Shown: piece by piece, positions 40,947 through 50,907 of the stretch
Layout: each line of letters starts with the position of its first letter
Position numbering within the stretch: the first letter of the stretch is position 1
From: Polynucleobacter sp. JS-Polo-80-F4
GTDB lineage: Bacteria > Pseudomonadota > Gammaproteobacteria > Burkholderiales > Burkholderiaceae
Reading direction: 5' to 3'
Assembly (NCBI RefSeq): GCF_018881965.1
Contig: NZ_JACVPI010000001.1
Span: 1,308,018-1,372,017, forward strand
Length of the DNA: 64,000 bases
Notes under the pieces: generated by a model
The model's database searches: none
Seen by the model: only the letters and a program-made list of their open reading frames with translations
Told to the model about the DNA's origin: nothing
Position numbers and translations under genes: made by a program

Positions 40947-42067
40947 TTACTCTTGCTGCATTTTTATTGACCCTTGGGGTGTTGGTCAGCTTCCATGAGT
41001 TTGGACATTTTTTTGCAGCTCGGTGTTGCGGTGTTCGTGTACTGCGCTTTGCAGTTGGTTTTGGTAAACCTTTATTCACTTACCACGCTAAAAATAAAAC
41101 AGAGTGGGTATTGGCGTCTATTCCCTTGGGTGGCTATGTCAAGTTGCTCGATGGTCGAGATCCTCAACAGACTATTGCTCCTGATGAAGCGTCTCAGGCC
41201 TTTGATCGGAAGCCGCTGTGGCAGCGCTCCTTGATTGTGGCGGCAGGTCCATTCGCAAACTTTTTTCTAGCAATTATCTTTTTTGCTCTTATCTACGTAT
41301 CCGGTGCGCCTCAACTGCCAGCGGTATTGCAGAGCCCCCCTGAGCATTCGGTTGCCGCCACACTTGGATTGACCGGGGGAGATCGGGTGATTGGCTGGCA
41401 GGATTTAGGCTCTGGACAGGATGTTGTGCCCCTTTTTGGTGATTTTGAACGTGTTCCAAGTTGGAATGCCTTGCGCTGGAATTTGATGGATGCGCTCACC
41501 GGCGAGAATGGGTTTGCTCTGGAGTTGGAAACCCCTGCTGGCGCTAGCCTAGTGAAGTCCTTTTATGCCAAGGATTTGCCCAAAATCAACCCCGATAAGG
41601 ACCCTATGTTGGCGCTGGGCATTTTGCCTGCGTTAACCCCTTTGGCGGAGTGGCAAGACCTGAAATTAGGGCCAATAGATGCGCTTCTTTTTGCATCCAA
41701 AAGGGTCTGGGTGATTACTAAGGTTTCTGCAAGGCTAATGGCTGGATTATTTACCGGAAATACCTCCCTAAAACAGTTGGGTGGACCCCTCAGTATTGCT
41801 GATATGGCAGGCAAATCAGCCCAGGTAGGGTGGCAGCCATTTTTAGCCTTTTTGGCACTTATGAGTATTAGCATTGGTTTACTCAATTTGCTCCCTTTTC
41901 CGATGCTAGATGGGGGTCAGCTACTGTATGATGCATGGGAGTTGGTAGCCGGTAAGCGGATTTCGACATCAATGCAGGAGCAACTCCAAAAAGTGGGCTT
42001 CTTTCTGCTGATTTCTATGTCATTACTGGCCTTGTTTAACGATTTACAACGCTATATTTCGCCTTGA
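40934..42067 (+). CDS. rseP: RIP metalloprotease RseP, short form
   Basis: A 377-residue site-2 protease family member starting at a TTG inside the end of dxr. The zinc site HEFGH is at 21-25 and the third ligand in PMLDGG at 323-328; four membrane segments frame the active site. The periplasmic part, about residues 128-300, is about 75 residues shorter than in E. coli RseP (450 residues, two PDZ domains), so it seems to hold one recognisable PDZ-like unit. Expected role: intramembrane cleavage of an anti-sigma factor and of signal peptides. The dxr-rseP-bamA order is the standard one. Confidence 0.93.
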   Translation: MQALITLAAFLLTLGVLVSFHEFGHFFAARCCGVRVLRFAVGFGKPLFTYHAKNKTEWVLASIPLGGYVKLLDGRDPQQTIAPDEASQAFDRKPLWQRSLIVAAGPFANFFLAIIFFALIYVSGAPQLPAVLQSPPEHSVAATLGLTGGDRVIGWQDLGSGQDVVPLFGDFERVPSWNALRWNLMDALTGENGFALELETPAGASLVKSFYAKDLPKINPDKDPMLALGILPALTPLAEWQDLKLGPIDALLFASKRVWVITKVSARLMAGLFTGNTSLKQLGGPLSIADMAGKSAQVGWQPFLAFLALMSISIGLLNLLPFPMLDGGQLLYDAWELVAGKRISTSMQEQLQKVGFFLLISMSLLALFNDLQRYISP

Positions 42068-44412
42068 ATTCTCTGACACATTCTTTCCGTTTTTTTGCCC
42101 GCTTCATTGCCCAAATCTTGATATTTTGTGCGCTTGGGTTGAGCTTGAGCGCATCTGCAGCAGACTCATTTGTGGTGAAAGATATTCGTGTTGAAGGTTT
42201 GCAGCGCGTAGAACCCGGAACAGTATTTAGCTATCTACCCGTTCAAGTAGGCGAAACCTTTACTGACGAAAAGGGCGCTGAGGCAATTAAGGCTCTCTAC
42301 AGCACGGGCTTCTTTCGAGATGTTCAGATTCAGGCTCAAGGTAACGTGCTTATTGTGATCGTTGAAGAGCGCCCAACTATTTCTCGTATTGAATTTACGG
42401 GAATGAAGGAGTTTGATCCTGAAGTTATTCGTAAATCATTAAAAACAGTTGGCGTAGCTGAAGCGCGTTTTTACGATAAAGCCTTAATTGATAAAGCAGA
42501 GCAAGAATTAAAGCGTCAATATGTTGGTAAAGGCATGTACGCAGCTGAAGTGGTTGCAACGGTAACGCCTGTTGAGCGTAATCAAGTAGCTATTTATTTC
42601 AACGTTGACGAAGGTCCTGTAGCGAAAATTCAAGAAATTAATTTCATTGGAACATCCGCTTTCAGTGAGAGTACTTTAAAGAGCGAGATGCAGCTCAAAA
42701 CAGGCGGCTGGCTCTCTTGGTATAGCAAAGATAATCTTTACTCCAAGCAAAAATTAACTGCGGACTTAGAGTCCATTCGTTCGTACTACCTGAATCGTGG
42801 TTACCTTGAGTTTGTGATCGAATCTACTCAGGTATCAATTACTCCCGATAAAAAAGGCATCTACCTGACAATCAGTATTAGCGAAGGAAAAAAATTCACC
42901 GTGAAGGATATGCGTTTAGCCGGTGAAACTCTTGGTAAAGAAGCGGAGTTAATGCAGTTGGTTGTTTTGAAGCCTGGAGATACTTTCTCGTCAGCTAAAT
43001 TAACAGAGAGCACCAAAGCAATTGCTGAGATCTTGGGATCCTATGGATATGCATTCGCAACGATTAACCCGCAACCCGATATTCGCCGTGATTTAGCTGA
43101 GGTAGACCTTACTTTGGTTATTGATCCGGGGCGCCGTATATATGTTCGTCAAGTAGCTATTTCTGGTAACGCCAAAACTCGCGATGTGGTGATTCGTCGT
43201 GAGATGCGTCAATTTGAAAGCTCATGGTTTGATAGCGACAAGATTGATTTATCCAAGAAACGTTTAGGCCGCCTTGGTTATTTTACTGAAACCGACATCA
43301 CTACCGAGGATGTTCCAGGATCTCCCGATCAGGTTGACGTAAATGTCAAAGTGACCGAAAAGCCAACGGGGGCTATCACTGTCGGTGCAGGTTTCTCCTC
43401 CACCGAGAAGTTGATTTTATCTGCGGGTATCAATCAAGATAACGCATTCGGTACTGGAACTGCGATTGGATTAAATGCTTCCCTAGGCAAAATTAATCAA
43501 AATCTGACGCTTTCAAATTACGATCCGTACTTTACGGAAGATGGTATTAGTCGTTACACGGATTTGTTCTATCGTTCATCCAAGCCTTTGTATTACGTTG
43601 GCGATCCTGATTACCAAATTAAATCAATCGGCTCAAACATTAAGTTTGGCGTGCCCTATACAGAAGTGGATCGAGTATTTTTTGGTACGGGTTTGGAGGT
43701 ATTCCAAATCAAGACAACCAACAATACTCCACAACCGTATCTGAACTATGCGATGAGTTATGGAGTGGCTTACCCGGGTTACCCTGGAACCGTTACAACA
43801 TATAACGTACCAATTACTGTAGGTTGGTCCCGTGATGGTCGTGATAGCACTTTGATTCCATCGACTGGCTCTTTGCAGCAGCTCTCCGCTGAGGTTGGTA
43901 CGCCTGTTGGAGATCTCACTTTCTATCGTGTTTATGGCCAATACCAAAAATACCACTCGTTCTCAAGGGGCAACATCCTGTCCTTTAATGGCGAGGTTGG
44001 ATATGGTGAGGCCTATGGCAATAAGCCGTTCCCAATTACCAAAAACTACTATGTGGGCGGCATTGGTTCTGTTCGTGGCTATGCGCCTGGGTCCCTGGGG
44101 CCTCAGTATTACAACACTGTGATTGGCGCATATCAGCCAACAGGTGGTCAGTCCAAGATTGTTACAAACGTGGAATACACCTTCCCTGTTCCTGGCTCTG
44201 GCGTCGATAAAACCCTGCGCCTCTTTACCTTCGTGGACGGCGGTAATGCCTTCGGGGAAAACATCAATTTAGTTCTGAGATATTCCTATGGATTGGGTTT
44301 ATCATGGATATCACCGCTAGGGCCTCTGAAATTTAGCTATGGCATACCGTATAAGACGCAGCCAACGGATAATGTCCAGCGTTTGCAGTTCCAAGTGGGA
44401 ACAGCGTTTTAA
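42064..44412 (+). CDS. bamA: outer membrane protein assembly factor BamA
   Basis: A 782-residue Omp85 protein. The signal peptide ends at about SASA/ADSF (residue 33); five POTRA domains follow to about residue 440 (starting FVVKDIRVEGLQRVEPGTV); the rest is the 16-strand barrel with GGIGSVRGYAPGSLGP (the VRGY/F lid-lock motif) and a C-terminal aromatic residue, FQVGTAF. It inserts beta-barrel proteins in the outer membrane. The start is a TTG whose TGA frame is the rseP stop, so expression is coupled to RseP. Confidence 0.97.
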   Translation: MNSLTHSFRFFARFIAQILIFCALGLSLSASAADSFVVKDIRVEGLQRVEPGTVFSYLPVQVGETFTDEKGAEAIKALYSTGFFRDVQIQAQGNVLIVIVEERPTISRIEFTGMKEFDPEVIRKSLKTVGVAEARFYDKALIDKAEQELKRQYVGKGMYAAEVVATVTPVERNQVAIYFNVDEGPVAKIQEINFIGTSAFSESTLKSEMQLKTGGWLSWYSKDNLYSKQKLTADLESIRSYYLNRGYLEFVIESTQVSITPDKKGIYLTISISEGKKFTVKDMRLAGETLGKEAELMQLVVLKPGDTFSSAKLTESTKAIAEILGSYGYAFATINPQPDIRRDLAEVDLTLVIDPGRRIYVRQVAISGNAKTRDVVIRREMRQFESSWFDSDKIDLSKKRLGRLGYFTETDITTEDVPGSPDQVDVNVKVTEKPTGAITVGAGFSSTEKLILSAGINQDNAFGTGTAIGLNASLGKINQNLTLSNYDPYFTEDGISRYTDLFYRSSKPLYYVGDPDYQIKSIGSNIKFGVPYTEVDRVFFGTGLEVFQIKTTNNTPQPYLNYAMSYGVAYPGYPGTVTTYNVPITVGWSRDGRDSTLIPSTGSLQQLSAEVGTPVGDLTFYRVYGQYQKYHSFSRGNILSFNGEVGYGEAYGNKPFPITKNYYVGGIGSVRGYAPGSLGPQYYNTVIGAYQPTGGQSKIVTNVEYTFPVPGSGVDKTLRLFTFVDGGNAFGENINLVLRYSYGLGLSWISPLGPLKFSYGIPYKTQPTDNVQRLQFQVGTAF

Positions 44413-44430
44413 TTGTTTAAGGAAAGTTTT

Positions 44431-44958
44431 ATGAAGCTTTATCAATCTTCCAAGTGGATTCAGGCCGGTATCTTTGCTGCAGTAGCAGCATTAGTTGCGC
44501 CACAAGTTTTTGCCCAAGATGCTGGCACACGAATTGGAGCCGTTAACGTTGACAAGGTATTTAGTGAGTCAAATATTGCAAAGCAAAGTCAGGCTAGATT
44601 AGAAAAGGATTTTGCTAAGCGACAAAATGATATTAGAGATAGTGTTGAAAAAATTAGAGCTGCAGCCGAAAAGCTTGATCGCGATAGCGCGGTGATGAGT
44701 GAATCTGAGCGTGTTCGCCGCCAGCGTGAGTTAGCCGAGCAAGACCGTGATTTACAACGCAGGCAACGTGAGTTTACTGAAGACTTAAATCAGAGAAACC
44801 TTGAGGACCGCACTAAGATTGCGGGAAAAGCTAATATTGCACTCAAACAAGTGGCCGAGCAAAAAAAATTGGATATCATCGTACAAGATCCTCCTTATGC
44901 CAATCCTAAGATTGATGTTACGGACGACATCATCAAGGCTTTAAATAGCCAGAAGTAA
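44431..44958 (+). CDS. skp: periplasmic chaperone Skp/OmpH
   Basis: A 175-residue exported chaperone. AAGGA stands eight nt before the ATG at 44431. The signal peptide ends near [11 protein letters not shown] (residue 28). The body is two long charged helices ([19 protein letters not shown] and [19 protein letters not shown]), the Skp tentacles, between short beta strands. It escorts unfolded outer-membrane proteins to BamA, which is encoded just upstream. Confidence 0.93.
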   Translation: MKLYQSSKWIQAGIFAAVAALVAPQVFAQDAGTRIGAVNVDKVFSESNIAKQSQARLEKDFAKRQNDIRDSVEKIRAAAEKLDRDSAVMSESERVRRQRELAEQDRDLQRRQREFTEDLNQRNLEDRTKIAGKANIALKQVAEQKKLDIIVQDPPYANPKIDVTDDIIKALNSQK

Positions 44959-44963
44959 GCTTT

Positions 44964-46031
44964 ATGCCTACTGCTATTGAGCTGGCCGAACAGTTTCAAT
45001 CAAGCTTGGTGGGAGATGCTTCCCATGGATTTACTGGCCTCGCTCCTTTGGAGCGGGCGCAGTCAAATCAAATATCATTTCTCTCTAATCCACTTTACAG
45101 ACAGCAGGCTAGTGATAGTGCTGCTGGAGCATTGATTGTTAGTAAGTCGGATCTGGAATTTTTGCAGGCTAATCCCAGTGTAAATTCTGCCAAGCGGGTG
45201 TACTTTGTCTCAAAAAACCCGTATGCCACTTTTGCCAGAATGGCTCAGCACTTTGCAAAAGTAAGTGCTCCAACTTATCCAGCCGGGATTCATCCAAGTG
45301 CGGTAATTGACTCCACTGCGATTGTTCCTGCCTCTTGTCACATTGGCCCATTTGTCCACATTGGCGCTGGCGTAAAACTTGGTGAGCGTGTTTCTATTCT
45401 GGGAAATACCAGCATTGCCAAAGATACTGTCATAGCAAGTGATACGCTGATCTATCCTTCGGTTTCGATTTACTACAACTCTCAAATTGGTGAGCGCTGC
45501 ATTATTCATAGCGGCGCAGTCATTGGTGCCGATGGCTTTGGTTTTGCCCCTGATTTTTCTGCGACGGGCGGCGAGTGGGTCAAAATTCCTCAGACTGGTC
45601 GAGTGGTGATTGCTAATGATGTGGAAATTGGCGCTTCTACTACGATTGATCGTGGCGCAATGAGCGACACCGTGATTGGTGCTGGTACTAAGATCGACAA
45701 TCAAGTCCAAATAGCGCACAACGTTGTGATTGGTAGTTGCTGTGTCGTTGCCGGTTGTGCTGCAATTTCTGGTAGCACCAAGATTGGTAACTTCTGCATC
45801 ATTGGCGGCGCTGCCAACTTTGCGGGGCATTTAACTATTGCCGATAGAACTACGGTTTCTGGTAACACTTCTATTATTCGCTCCATTACTGAGCCAGGTC
45901 AGCACTTTACAGGCGTTTATCCATCGATGCTCCACAGTGCATGGGAGAAAAATGCCGCTATTTTGCGTGGCCTAGATAAAATACGCCAGCGCTTGCGCTT
46001 ACTGGATAAAAACAAAAGCACAGAGTCATAA
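44964..46031 (+). CDS. lpxD: UDP-3-O-acylglucosamine N-acyltransferase
   Basis: A 355-residue lipid A enzyme. The N-terminal uridine-binding domain covers about 1-100, then a left-handed beta-helix with hexapeptide repeats; the catalytic His is in [14 protein letters not shown]. It adds the second 3-hydroxyacyl chain. It begins 5 nt after skp and heads the lpxD-fabZ-lpxA-lpxB set. Confidence 0.96.
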   Translation: MPTAIELAEQFQSSLVGDASHGFTGLAPLERAQSNQISFLSNPLYRQQASDSAAGALIVSKSDLEFLQANPSVNSAKRVYFVSKNPYATFARMAQHFAKVSAPTYPAGIHPSAVIDSTAIVPASCHIGPFVHIGAGVKLGERVSILGNTSIAKDTVIASDTLIYPSVSIYYNSQIGERCIIHSGAVIGADGFGFAPDFSATGGEWVKIPQTGRVVIANDVEIGASTTIDRGAMSDTVIGAGTKIDNQVQIAHNVVIGSCCVVAGCAAISGSTKIGNFCIIGGAANFAGHLTIADRTTVSGNTSIIRSITEPGQHFTGVYPSMLHSAWEKNAAILRGLDKIRQRLRLLDKNKSTES

Positions 46032-46076
46032 GACTCTGTTATCTAAAACGAATATTTACTTTTCAGCAGGCCATTT

Positions 46077-46526
46077 ATGAGCACACCAATCGCAATTGAT
46101 ATCAATAAGATTCTGAAATTGCTTCCGCATCGTTATCCATTCCTATTGGTGGACCGCGTACTAGAGATTACTCCTCGTGAGAGTATTACTGCGTTAAAAA
46201 ATGTCACGATGAATGAGCCTTTCTTTCAGGGTCATTTCCCCGATTTTCCTGTAATGCCAGGAGTGTTGATTATTGAGGCTTTGGCTCAAACAGCTGCCTT
46301 ACTCACTTTCTCGGAAGAGCGTGCAGAAGATGCGATCTACTACTTTGCCGGTATTGATGGCGCGCGCTTTAAGAAGCCAGTGTTACCTGGTGACCAACTC
46401 ATTATGACTGCCACGCTAGAGCGCGGTCGTGCCGGTATTTATAAGTTTGCTGTTAAGGCAACCGTTGATGGTGAGATTGCCGCAGAAGCCAATATCACTT
46501 GTGCGGTTCGCACGAAAGGCGCGTAA
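46077..46526 (+). CDS. fabZ: 3-hydroxyacyl-ACP dehydratase FabZ
   Basis: A 149-residue hot-dog fold dehydratase. [16 protein letters not shown] opens the domain; the catalytic His is in [12 protein letters not shown] and the Glu in IIEALAQTA. It dehydrates 3-hydroxyacyl-ACP in fatty acid synthesis and so competes with LpxA/LpxD for substrate. Its TAA shares one base with the lpxA ATG, which fits tight balance of the two. Confidence 0.97.
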   Translation: MSTPIAIDINKILKLLPHRYPFLLVDRVLEITPRESITALKNVTMNEPFFQGHFPDFPVMPGVLIIEALAQTAALLTFSEERAEDAIYYFAGIDGARFKKPVLPGDQLIMTATLERGRAGIYKFAVKATVDGEIAAEANITCAVRTKGA

Positions 46527-47323
46527 TGACTCGGATTCATGCATCTGCTGTAGTAGACAGTAAGGCTGAACTGGCCAGCGATGTTGAAGTTGGCCCATAT
46601 TCTGTTATTGGCCCTAACGTCAAAATTGGCGCTGGAACTAAAGTAGGCTCTCATACTGTTATTGAGGGCTACACCACCATTGGTAAAGAAAATACCTTTG
46701 CCCACTTTGCAGCTATTGGTGGCCCTCCACAGGATATGAAATACCGTGGGGAGCCGACTCAATTAATTATTGGTGATCGCAATACCGTTCGTGAGTTCAC
46801 GACGATTCATACTGGCACCTCGCAAGATGAGGGTATTACTCGTATCGGTAACGACAACTGGATCATGGCTTATGTTCATATTGCCCATGACTGTCAGGTC
46901 GGCAATCACACGATCTTCTCAAGCAATGCGCAAATTGCTGGGCATGTACAAGTTGAAGACTGGGCCATCATGGGTGGTATGTCAGGCGTGCATCAATTTG
47001 TTCGTATTGGTCAGCATGCGATGCTAGGTGGCGCTTCTGCGTTAGTACAAGATATCCCGCCATTCGTGATTGCTGCTGGAGATAAAGCTTCTCCTCATGG
47101 CATTAATGTTGAAGGCTTAAAGCGTCGTGGTTTCTCAAGCGAAACAATTTCTGCTTTGCGTCAAGCTTACAAAGTGCTCTATAAAGATGGCCTTAGCTTT
47201 GAAGAAGCTAAAGTAGAAATTCAGAAGATGGTAGTTGCATCGGCAGCCGATGCCGCTACTGCTGAAAAGCTAGCGCAGTTCCATGATTTTATTGCCGCTT
47301 CTACGCGCGGCATTATTCGGTAA
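46526..47323 (+). CDS. lpxA: UDP-N-acetylglucosamine acyltransferase
   Basis: A 265-residue hexapeptide-repeat acyltransferase, the first step of lipid A. The start [16 protein letters not shown] at 46526 overlaps the fabZ stop (TAATG). The catalytic His is in [15 protein letters not shown], and the C-terminal helical domain begins near GLKRRGFS. Length equals the family norm. Confidence 0.97.
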   Translation: MTRIHASAVVDSKAELASDVEVGPYSVIGPNVKIGAGTKVGSHTVIEGYTTIGKENTFAHFAAIGGPPQDMKYRGEPTQLIIGDRNTVREFTTIHTGTSQDEGITRIGNDNWIMAYVHIAHDCQVGNHTIFSSNAQIAGHVQVEDWAIMGGMSGVHQFVRIGQHAMLGGASALVQDIPPFVIAAGDKASPHGINVEGLKRRGFSSETISALRQAYKVLYKDGLSFEEAKVEIQKMVVASAADAATAEKLAQFHDFIAASTRGIIR

Positions 47324-47333
47324 CGGAACTACC

Positions 47334-48539
47334 TTGCCAAAGTTAGCTTGTGTAGCTGGCGAACCTTCTGGTGATCTATTAGCAGCGCCAGTTCTAAGTG
47401 CGCTGAACCAAATACCAGACATGTCTGGCCTTGACGTCTATGGCATTGGCGGTCCCCGCATGCAGGCAGAGGGCATGCGCTCTGATTGGCCAATGGAAAC
47501 CTTAAGTGTGAGAGGTTATGTTGAGGCTATTAAGCAACTTCCAGCGATCCTGAAGCTTCGCAAAGAACTCATTCAAAATCTCCTCAATGAAGGCAGGCCC
47601 GACGTCTATCTTGGAATTGATGCGCCTGACTTTAATTTAGGTGTTGAGTTGGAGTTGCGCAAGGCAGGTATTCCGACTTTGCATTTCGTATCTCCCTCGA
47701 TCTGGGCTTGGCGGGCAGGACGCATTAAGAAGATCTCCCAAGCGGTAGAGCGCATGCTCTGCATCTTCCCCTTTGAAACAGAGATCTATGACAAAGCTGG
47801 TGTTGCTTCTACATATGTGGGGCACCCATTGGCCAGTGAGATTCCACTTGAGCCTAATACCCATCAAGCGCGAGAAAAATTAAGTCAACACCTCCAAATT
47901 CCTGCCGCATCACTTGAGGGATTAGTAATTTCTGTCCTCCCTGGAAGTCGTGGTTCCGAGATTGAATTGATTGCCCCGGTCTTTTTTGAAACGATGCAGC
48001 TATTGATTAAGAGACTAAAGGGCCAAAAGCTCAATTTCTTAATTCCTGTAGCTACCCCAAGACTACGTGAGCCTCTTGAGCAGCTTTTGCTCGAGGCAAA
48101 AAATAGTAATCCAGATATTCAGATTCATTTGCTTGATGGTATGGCTGATGAAGTACTTGAAGCTGCCGACGTAGTGTTGATTGCCAGCGGCACAGCTACT
48201 TTGCAGGCCGCATTATGGAAAAAGCCCATGGTAATTTCATATAAGGTGCCTTGGTTGACGGCTCAGATCATGAAGCGCCAAGGTTATCTACCATATGTAG
48301 GTTTGCCAAACATCCTTTGTGGCGAGTTTGTTGTTCCAGAACTTTTACAGCATGATGCTACGCCTGAAAAATTAGCCAGTGCCGTGCAAGAGTGGATAGA
48401 GCACCCAAGTAAAGTTGCCAAACTCAAAGAACGTTTTGCACAAATGCACGAAACGCTGCGTCGTCCCACCGGTTTATTAGTTGCCCAAGCCGTAGCGCAA
48501 ACCATTGCCAATCAACGCAAGAATAAAAAAAGCGTATGA
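47334..48539 (+). CDS. lpxB: lipid-A-disaccharide synthase
   Basis: A 401-residue GT19 glycosyltransferase joining lipid X and UDP-diacylglucosamine. The TTG at 47334 gives [20 protein letters not shown], matching the conserved opening; [15 protein letters not shown] and the nucleotide-binding [11 protein letters not shown] and [11 protein letters not shown] are present. It starts 10 nt after lpxA. Its TGA overlaps the rnhB start (ATGA). Confidence 0.95.
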   Translation: MPKLACVAGEPSGDLLAAPVLSALNQIPDMSGLDVYGIGGPRMQAEGMRSDWPMETLSVRGYVEAIKQLPAILKLRKELIQNLLNEGRPDVYLGIDAPDFNLGVELELRKAGIPTLHFVSPSIWAWRAGRIKKISQAVERMLCIFPFETEIYDKAGVASTYVGHPLASEIPLEPNTHQAREKLSQHLQIPAASLEGLVISVLPGSRGSEIELIAPVFFETMQLLIKRLKGQKLNFLIPVATPRLREPLEQLLLEAKNSNPDIQIHLLDGMADEVLEAADVVLIASGTATLQAALWKKPMVISYKVPWLTAQIMKRQGYLPYVGLPNILCGEFVVPELLQHDATPEKLASAVQEWIEHPSKVAKLKERFAQMHETLRRPTGLLVAQAVAQTIANQRKNKKSV

Positions 48540-49129
48540 GTCTGATTTGGGTCTGTGGTGTTGATGAGGCAGGGCGCGGACCATTGGTTGGTGCAGTGGT
48601 TGCTGGTGCGGTAGTGCTCGATCCCAATAATCCAATTGAGGGTCTAAAAGACTCTAAGAAATTAACTGCTGCCCGTCGAGAATATCTTTATGAGCAGATC
48701 ATGGAAAAGGCCAAAGCTTGGGGTGTTGGTGAAGCTAGTCCAGCTGAGATTGATGAGATTAATATTTTGCAGGCGACGATGTTGGCAATGCGTCGCGCAA
48801 TAGAAGATCTCACTACTCGCTTGGGTGCTTGGCCTGATAAAGCATTGATTGATGGTAACCGTTGTCCAGAATTGCCGATCGCTGCAGAAGCGATTGTGAA
48901 GGGTGACTCTAAAGAGCCTGCAATTTCAGCTGCTTCGATCGTAGCTAAAGTAACGCGTGACCGACAGATGATGTCTTTGCATGATCTTCATCCAGAGTAT
49001 GGCTTTGCTCAGCATATGGGTTATCCGACGGAAGCCCATTTTGTAGCTCTTAAACAATTTGGCGCCTGTGATCAACATAGAAGAAGCTTTTCGCCAGTGC
49101 GAAAAGTTCTAGAAAACCAAAACCACTAA
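48536..49129 (+). CDS. rnhB: ribonuclease HII
   Basis: A 197-residue RNase HII. The acidic residues Asp10 and Glu11 are in [38 protein letters not shown] and [14 protein letters not shown] are typical. It removes ribonucleotides from DNA. It is coupled to lpxB by an ATGA overlap, the usual lpxB-rnhB order. Confidence 0.96.
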   Translation: MSLIWVCGVDEAGRGPLVGAVVAGAVVLDPNNPIEGLKDSKKLTAARREYLYEQIMEKAKAWGVGEASPAEIDEINILQATMLAMRRAIEDLTTRLGAWPDKALIDGNRCPELPIAAEAIVKGDSKEPAISAASIVAKVTRDRQMMSLHDLHPEYGFAQHMGYPTEAHFVALKQFGACDQHRRSFSPVRKVLENQNH

Positions 49130-49132
49130 GCC

Positions 49133-49957
49133 ATGAACTTTGATCTCATTACCTCCAAAGAGAATCCGCTATTTAAGGAGATTCGCAACCTGCAAGCTAC
49201 CGGCTCAAAAGGGCAGAAGGCTAGGCTGGCGAGCGGCCAAGCTTTGTTGGAAGGCATTCATCTAGTCCAAACTTGGGTGGGCGATCCAGCTTTAAGAATC
49301 CTTCTAAGCTCTGAAGTGGGCCTGAAGAATACAGAAATCTCTCAAGCCGTTTATGAGCACTTAGAGATTTGTCCGGACACCAAAGTATTTCAATTGGATA
49401 GTGCTCTGTGGGATCTGCTGAGTGATTTAGTCAATGCACCGCATATTGCTGGATTACTGGATTTACCAAAATCTACGATAGCCACACCCCAATCCATTGC
49501 AACCTTAGAAGGTGATGTCGTGATATTGGATCGCGTACAAGACGCGGGTAATGTGGGTTCTATCTTGCGCACTGCAGCTGCTGCTGGATTTACCCAAGTG
49601 ATTGCTTTATCGGGTTGCGCTCACTTATGGTCTACCAAAGTATTGCGTGCAGGTATGGGTGCCCACAAACTGCTAGATTTATATGAAGGTTGGTCCAATC
49701 AACAGGTATTGAGCGCAGTCACCGCACGGCTATTAGCAACTACCGCAGATGCAGAACAAGATCTCTACTCCCTCAAAAAAGAACTATTGCATCCAGTTGC
49801 TTGGGTAATGGGTAGTGAAGGGCAGGGCGTATCCGAAGACCTGCTCGCTCAAGCCAAAGGTATCTCTATCCCCATTGATCCAAGAGTGGAATCGCTTAAT
49901 GTATCCACGGCAGCGGCAGTATGTCTGTTTGAGACCCTGCGCGTAAGACGTACTTAA
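49133..49957 (+). CDS. TrmH/SpoU-family RNA methyltransferase
   Basis: A 274-residue SPOUT methyltransferase. The N-terminal substrate-binding domain (ITSKENPLFKEIRNLQ) is followed by the three SpoU motifs: LDRVQDAGNVGSILRTAAA, MGSEGQGVS and IPIDPRVESLNVSTAAAV. It likely 2'-O-methylates rRNA or tRNA; the target cannot be set from sequence. It starts 3 nt after rnhB and lies convergent with ppsR, 16 nt apart, with no obvious terminator between. Confidence 0.9.
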   Translation: MNFDLITSKENPLFKEIRNLQATGSKGQKARLASGQALLEGIHLVQTWVGDPALRILLSSEVGLKNTEISQAVYEHLEICPDTKVFQLDSALWDLLSDLVNAPHIAGLLDLPKSTIATPQSIATLEGDVVILDRVQDAGNVGSILRTAAAAGFTQVIALSGCAHLWSTKVLRAGMGAHKLLDLYEGWSNQQVLSAVTARLLATTADAEQDLYSLKKELLHPVAWVMGSEGQGVSEDLLAQAKGISIPIDPRVESLNVSTAAAVCLFETLRVRRT

Positions 49958-49973
49958 GACTTTAGTGTGAAAC

Positions 49974-50801
49974 TTACCCTAGTATTGTTTTATCTGACTT
50001 AATTGCCTGTAGTACGGTGGTAGCAATTTCTTCGATGGACTTGCTGGTAGTGAGCACCCAAGGAATGGATTGTTTTTTCATCATTGCCGTTGCTTCATTA
50101 ATTTCATAACGGCAGTTTTCTAGCTTGGCGTAATTGCTGCCTGGTCTGCGTTCATTTCGTATTTCTGAGAGACGCTCTGCATCAATCATCAGGCCAAAGA
50201 TCTTCTGGCGATAAGGCACCAAATCTTTAGGTAGTTGCCCGCGCTCAAAGTCTTCGGGAATCAGGGGGTAATTTGCTGCCTTTAATCCGTACTGCATTGC
50301 TAAGTACAGACTGGTTGGTGTTTTACCCACCCGTGAGATTCCAATGAGGATAACGTCTGCTTCGGCTAAGTTTTGATTGGATTGGCCATCATCATGGGCC
50401 AAGGAATAGTTAATTGCCTCAATTCGGTTCTTATAGGCCTCAGTATCGGCGTTGTGGTGAAGGCGGTTCATGGCATGGGTCGATTTCATACCCAAAGCTG
50501 CTTCTAGTGGGGCCACAAAAGTCTGGAACATATCCAGGATTAGACCGTTTGCTTTCCCGACAATGGCGTTAAGCTCAGAATTCACCAAAGTGGTGAAAAC
50601 GATGGGCTGGACACCATATTTATTAGCCGCCTGGTTAATGCTGCTAACGGCGTCATGGGCCTTATCGACACTATCCACAAAAGGCACCCGAATGTGCTTA
50701 AAAGTGGCCTCAAATTGAGCCAAAATCGACTGGCTGAAGTTCTCGGCGGTAATGCCGGTGCCGTCAGAGACAATAAAAACAATACGGGTTTCGTTAGACA
50801 T
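49974..50801 (-). CDS. ppsR: PEP synthase regulatory kinase/pyrophosphorylase
   Basis: A 275-residue DUF299 protein. The P-loop-like GISRVGKTPTSLYLA is at about 153-167, and the opening RIVFIVSDGTGITAE is typical. It phosphorylates PEP synthase using ADP to inactivate it and reverses this with phosphate. It is divergent from ppsA, its target, across 106 bp, so pairing is conserved. The gap includes CCCT/AGGG arms near 50865-50876 of unclear meaning. Confidence 0.95.
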   Translation of the reverse strand: MSNETRIVFIVSDGTGITAENFSQSILAQFEATFKHIRVPFVDSVDKAHDAVSSINQAANKYGVQPIVFTTLVNSELNAIVGKANGLILDMFQTFVAPLEAALGMKSTHAMNRLHHNADTEAYKNRIEAINYSLAHDDGQSNQNLAEADVILIGISRVGKTPTSLYLAMQYGLKAANYPLIPEDFERGQLPKDLVPYRQKIFGLMIDAERLSEIRNERRPGSNYAKLENCRYEINEATAMMKKQSIPWVLTTSKSIEEIATTVLQAIKSDKTILG

Positions 50802-50907
50802 GGATTTGGCTTAAAAGTCAGGGTCAGCACTACAATAGAATCATATTAAAGCATGCCCTGTTTAGGGTGGCCGCTATACCAGTTTCCTTATCTTTTGAGA
50901 GTATTTT

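Noticed and set aside
45210..45830. 206-codon open frame on the minus strand inside lpxD
   Set aside because: It is a mirror of the repetitive hexapeptide coding of lpxD; the product is low-complexity Asn/Thr/Arg and has no ribosome site.
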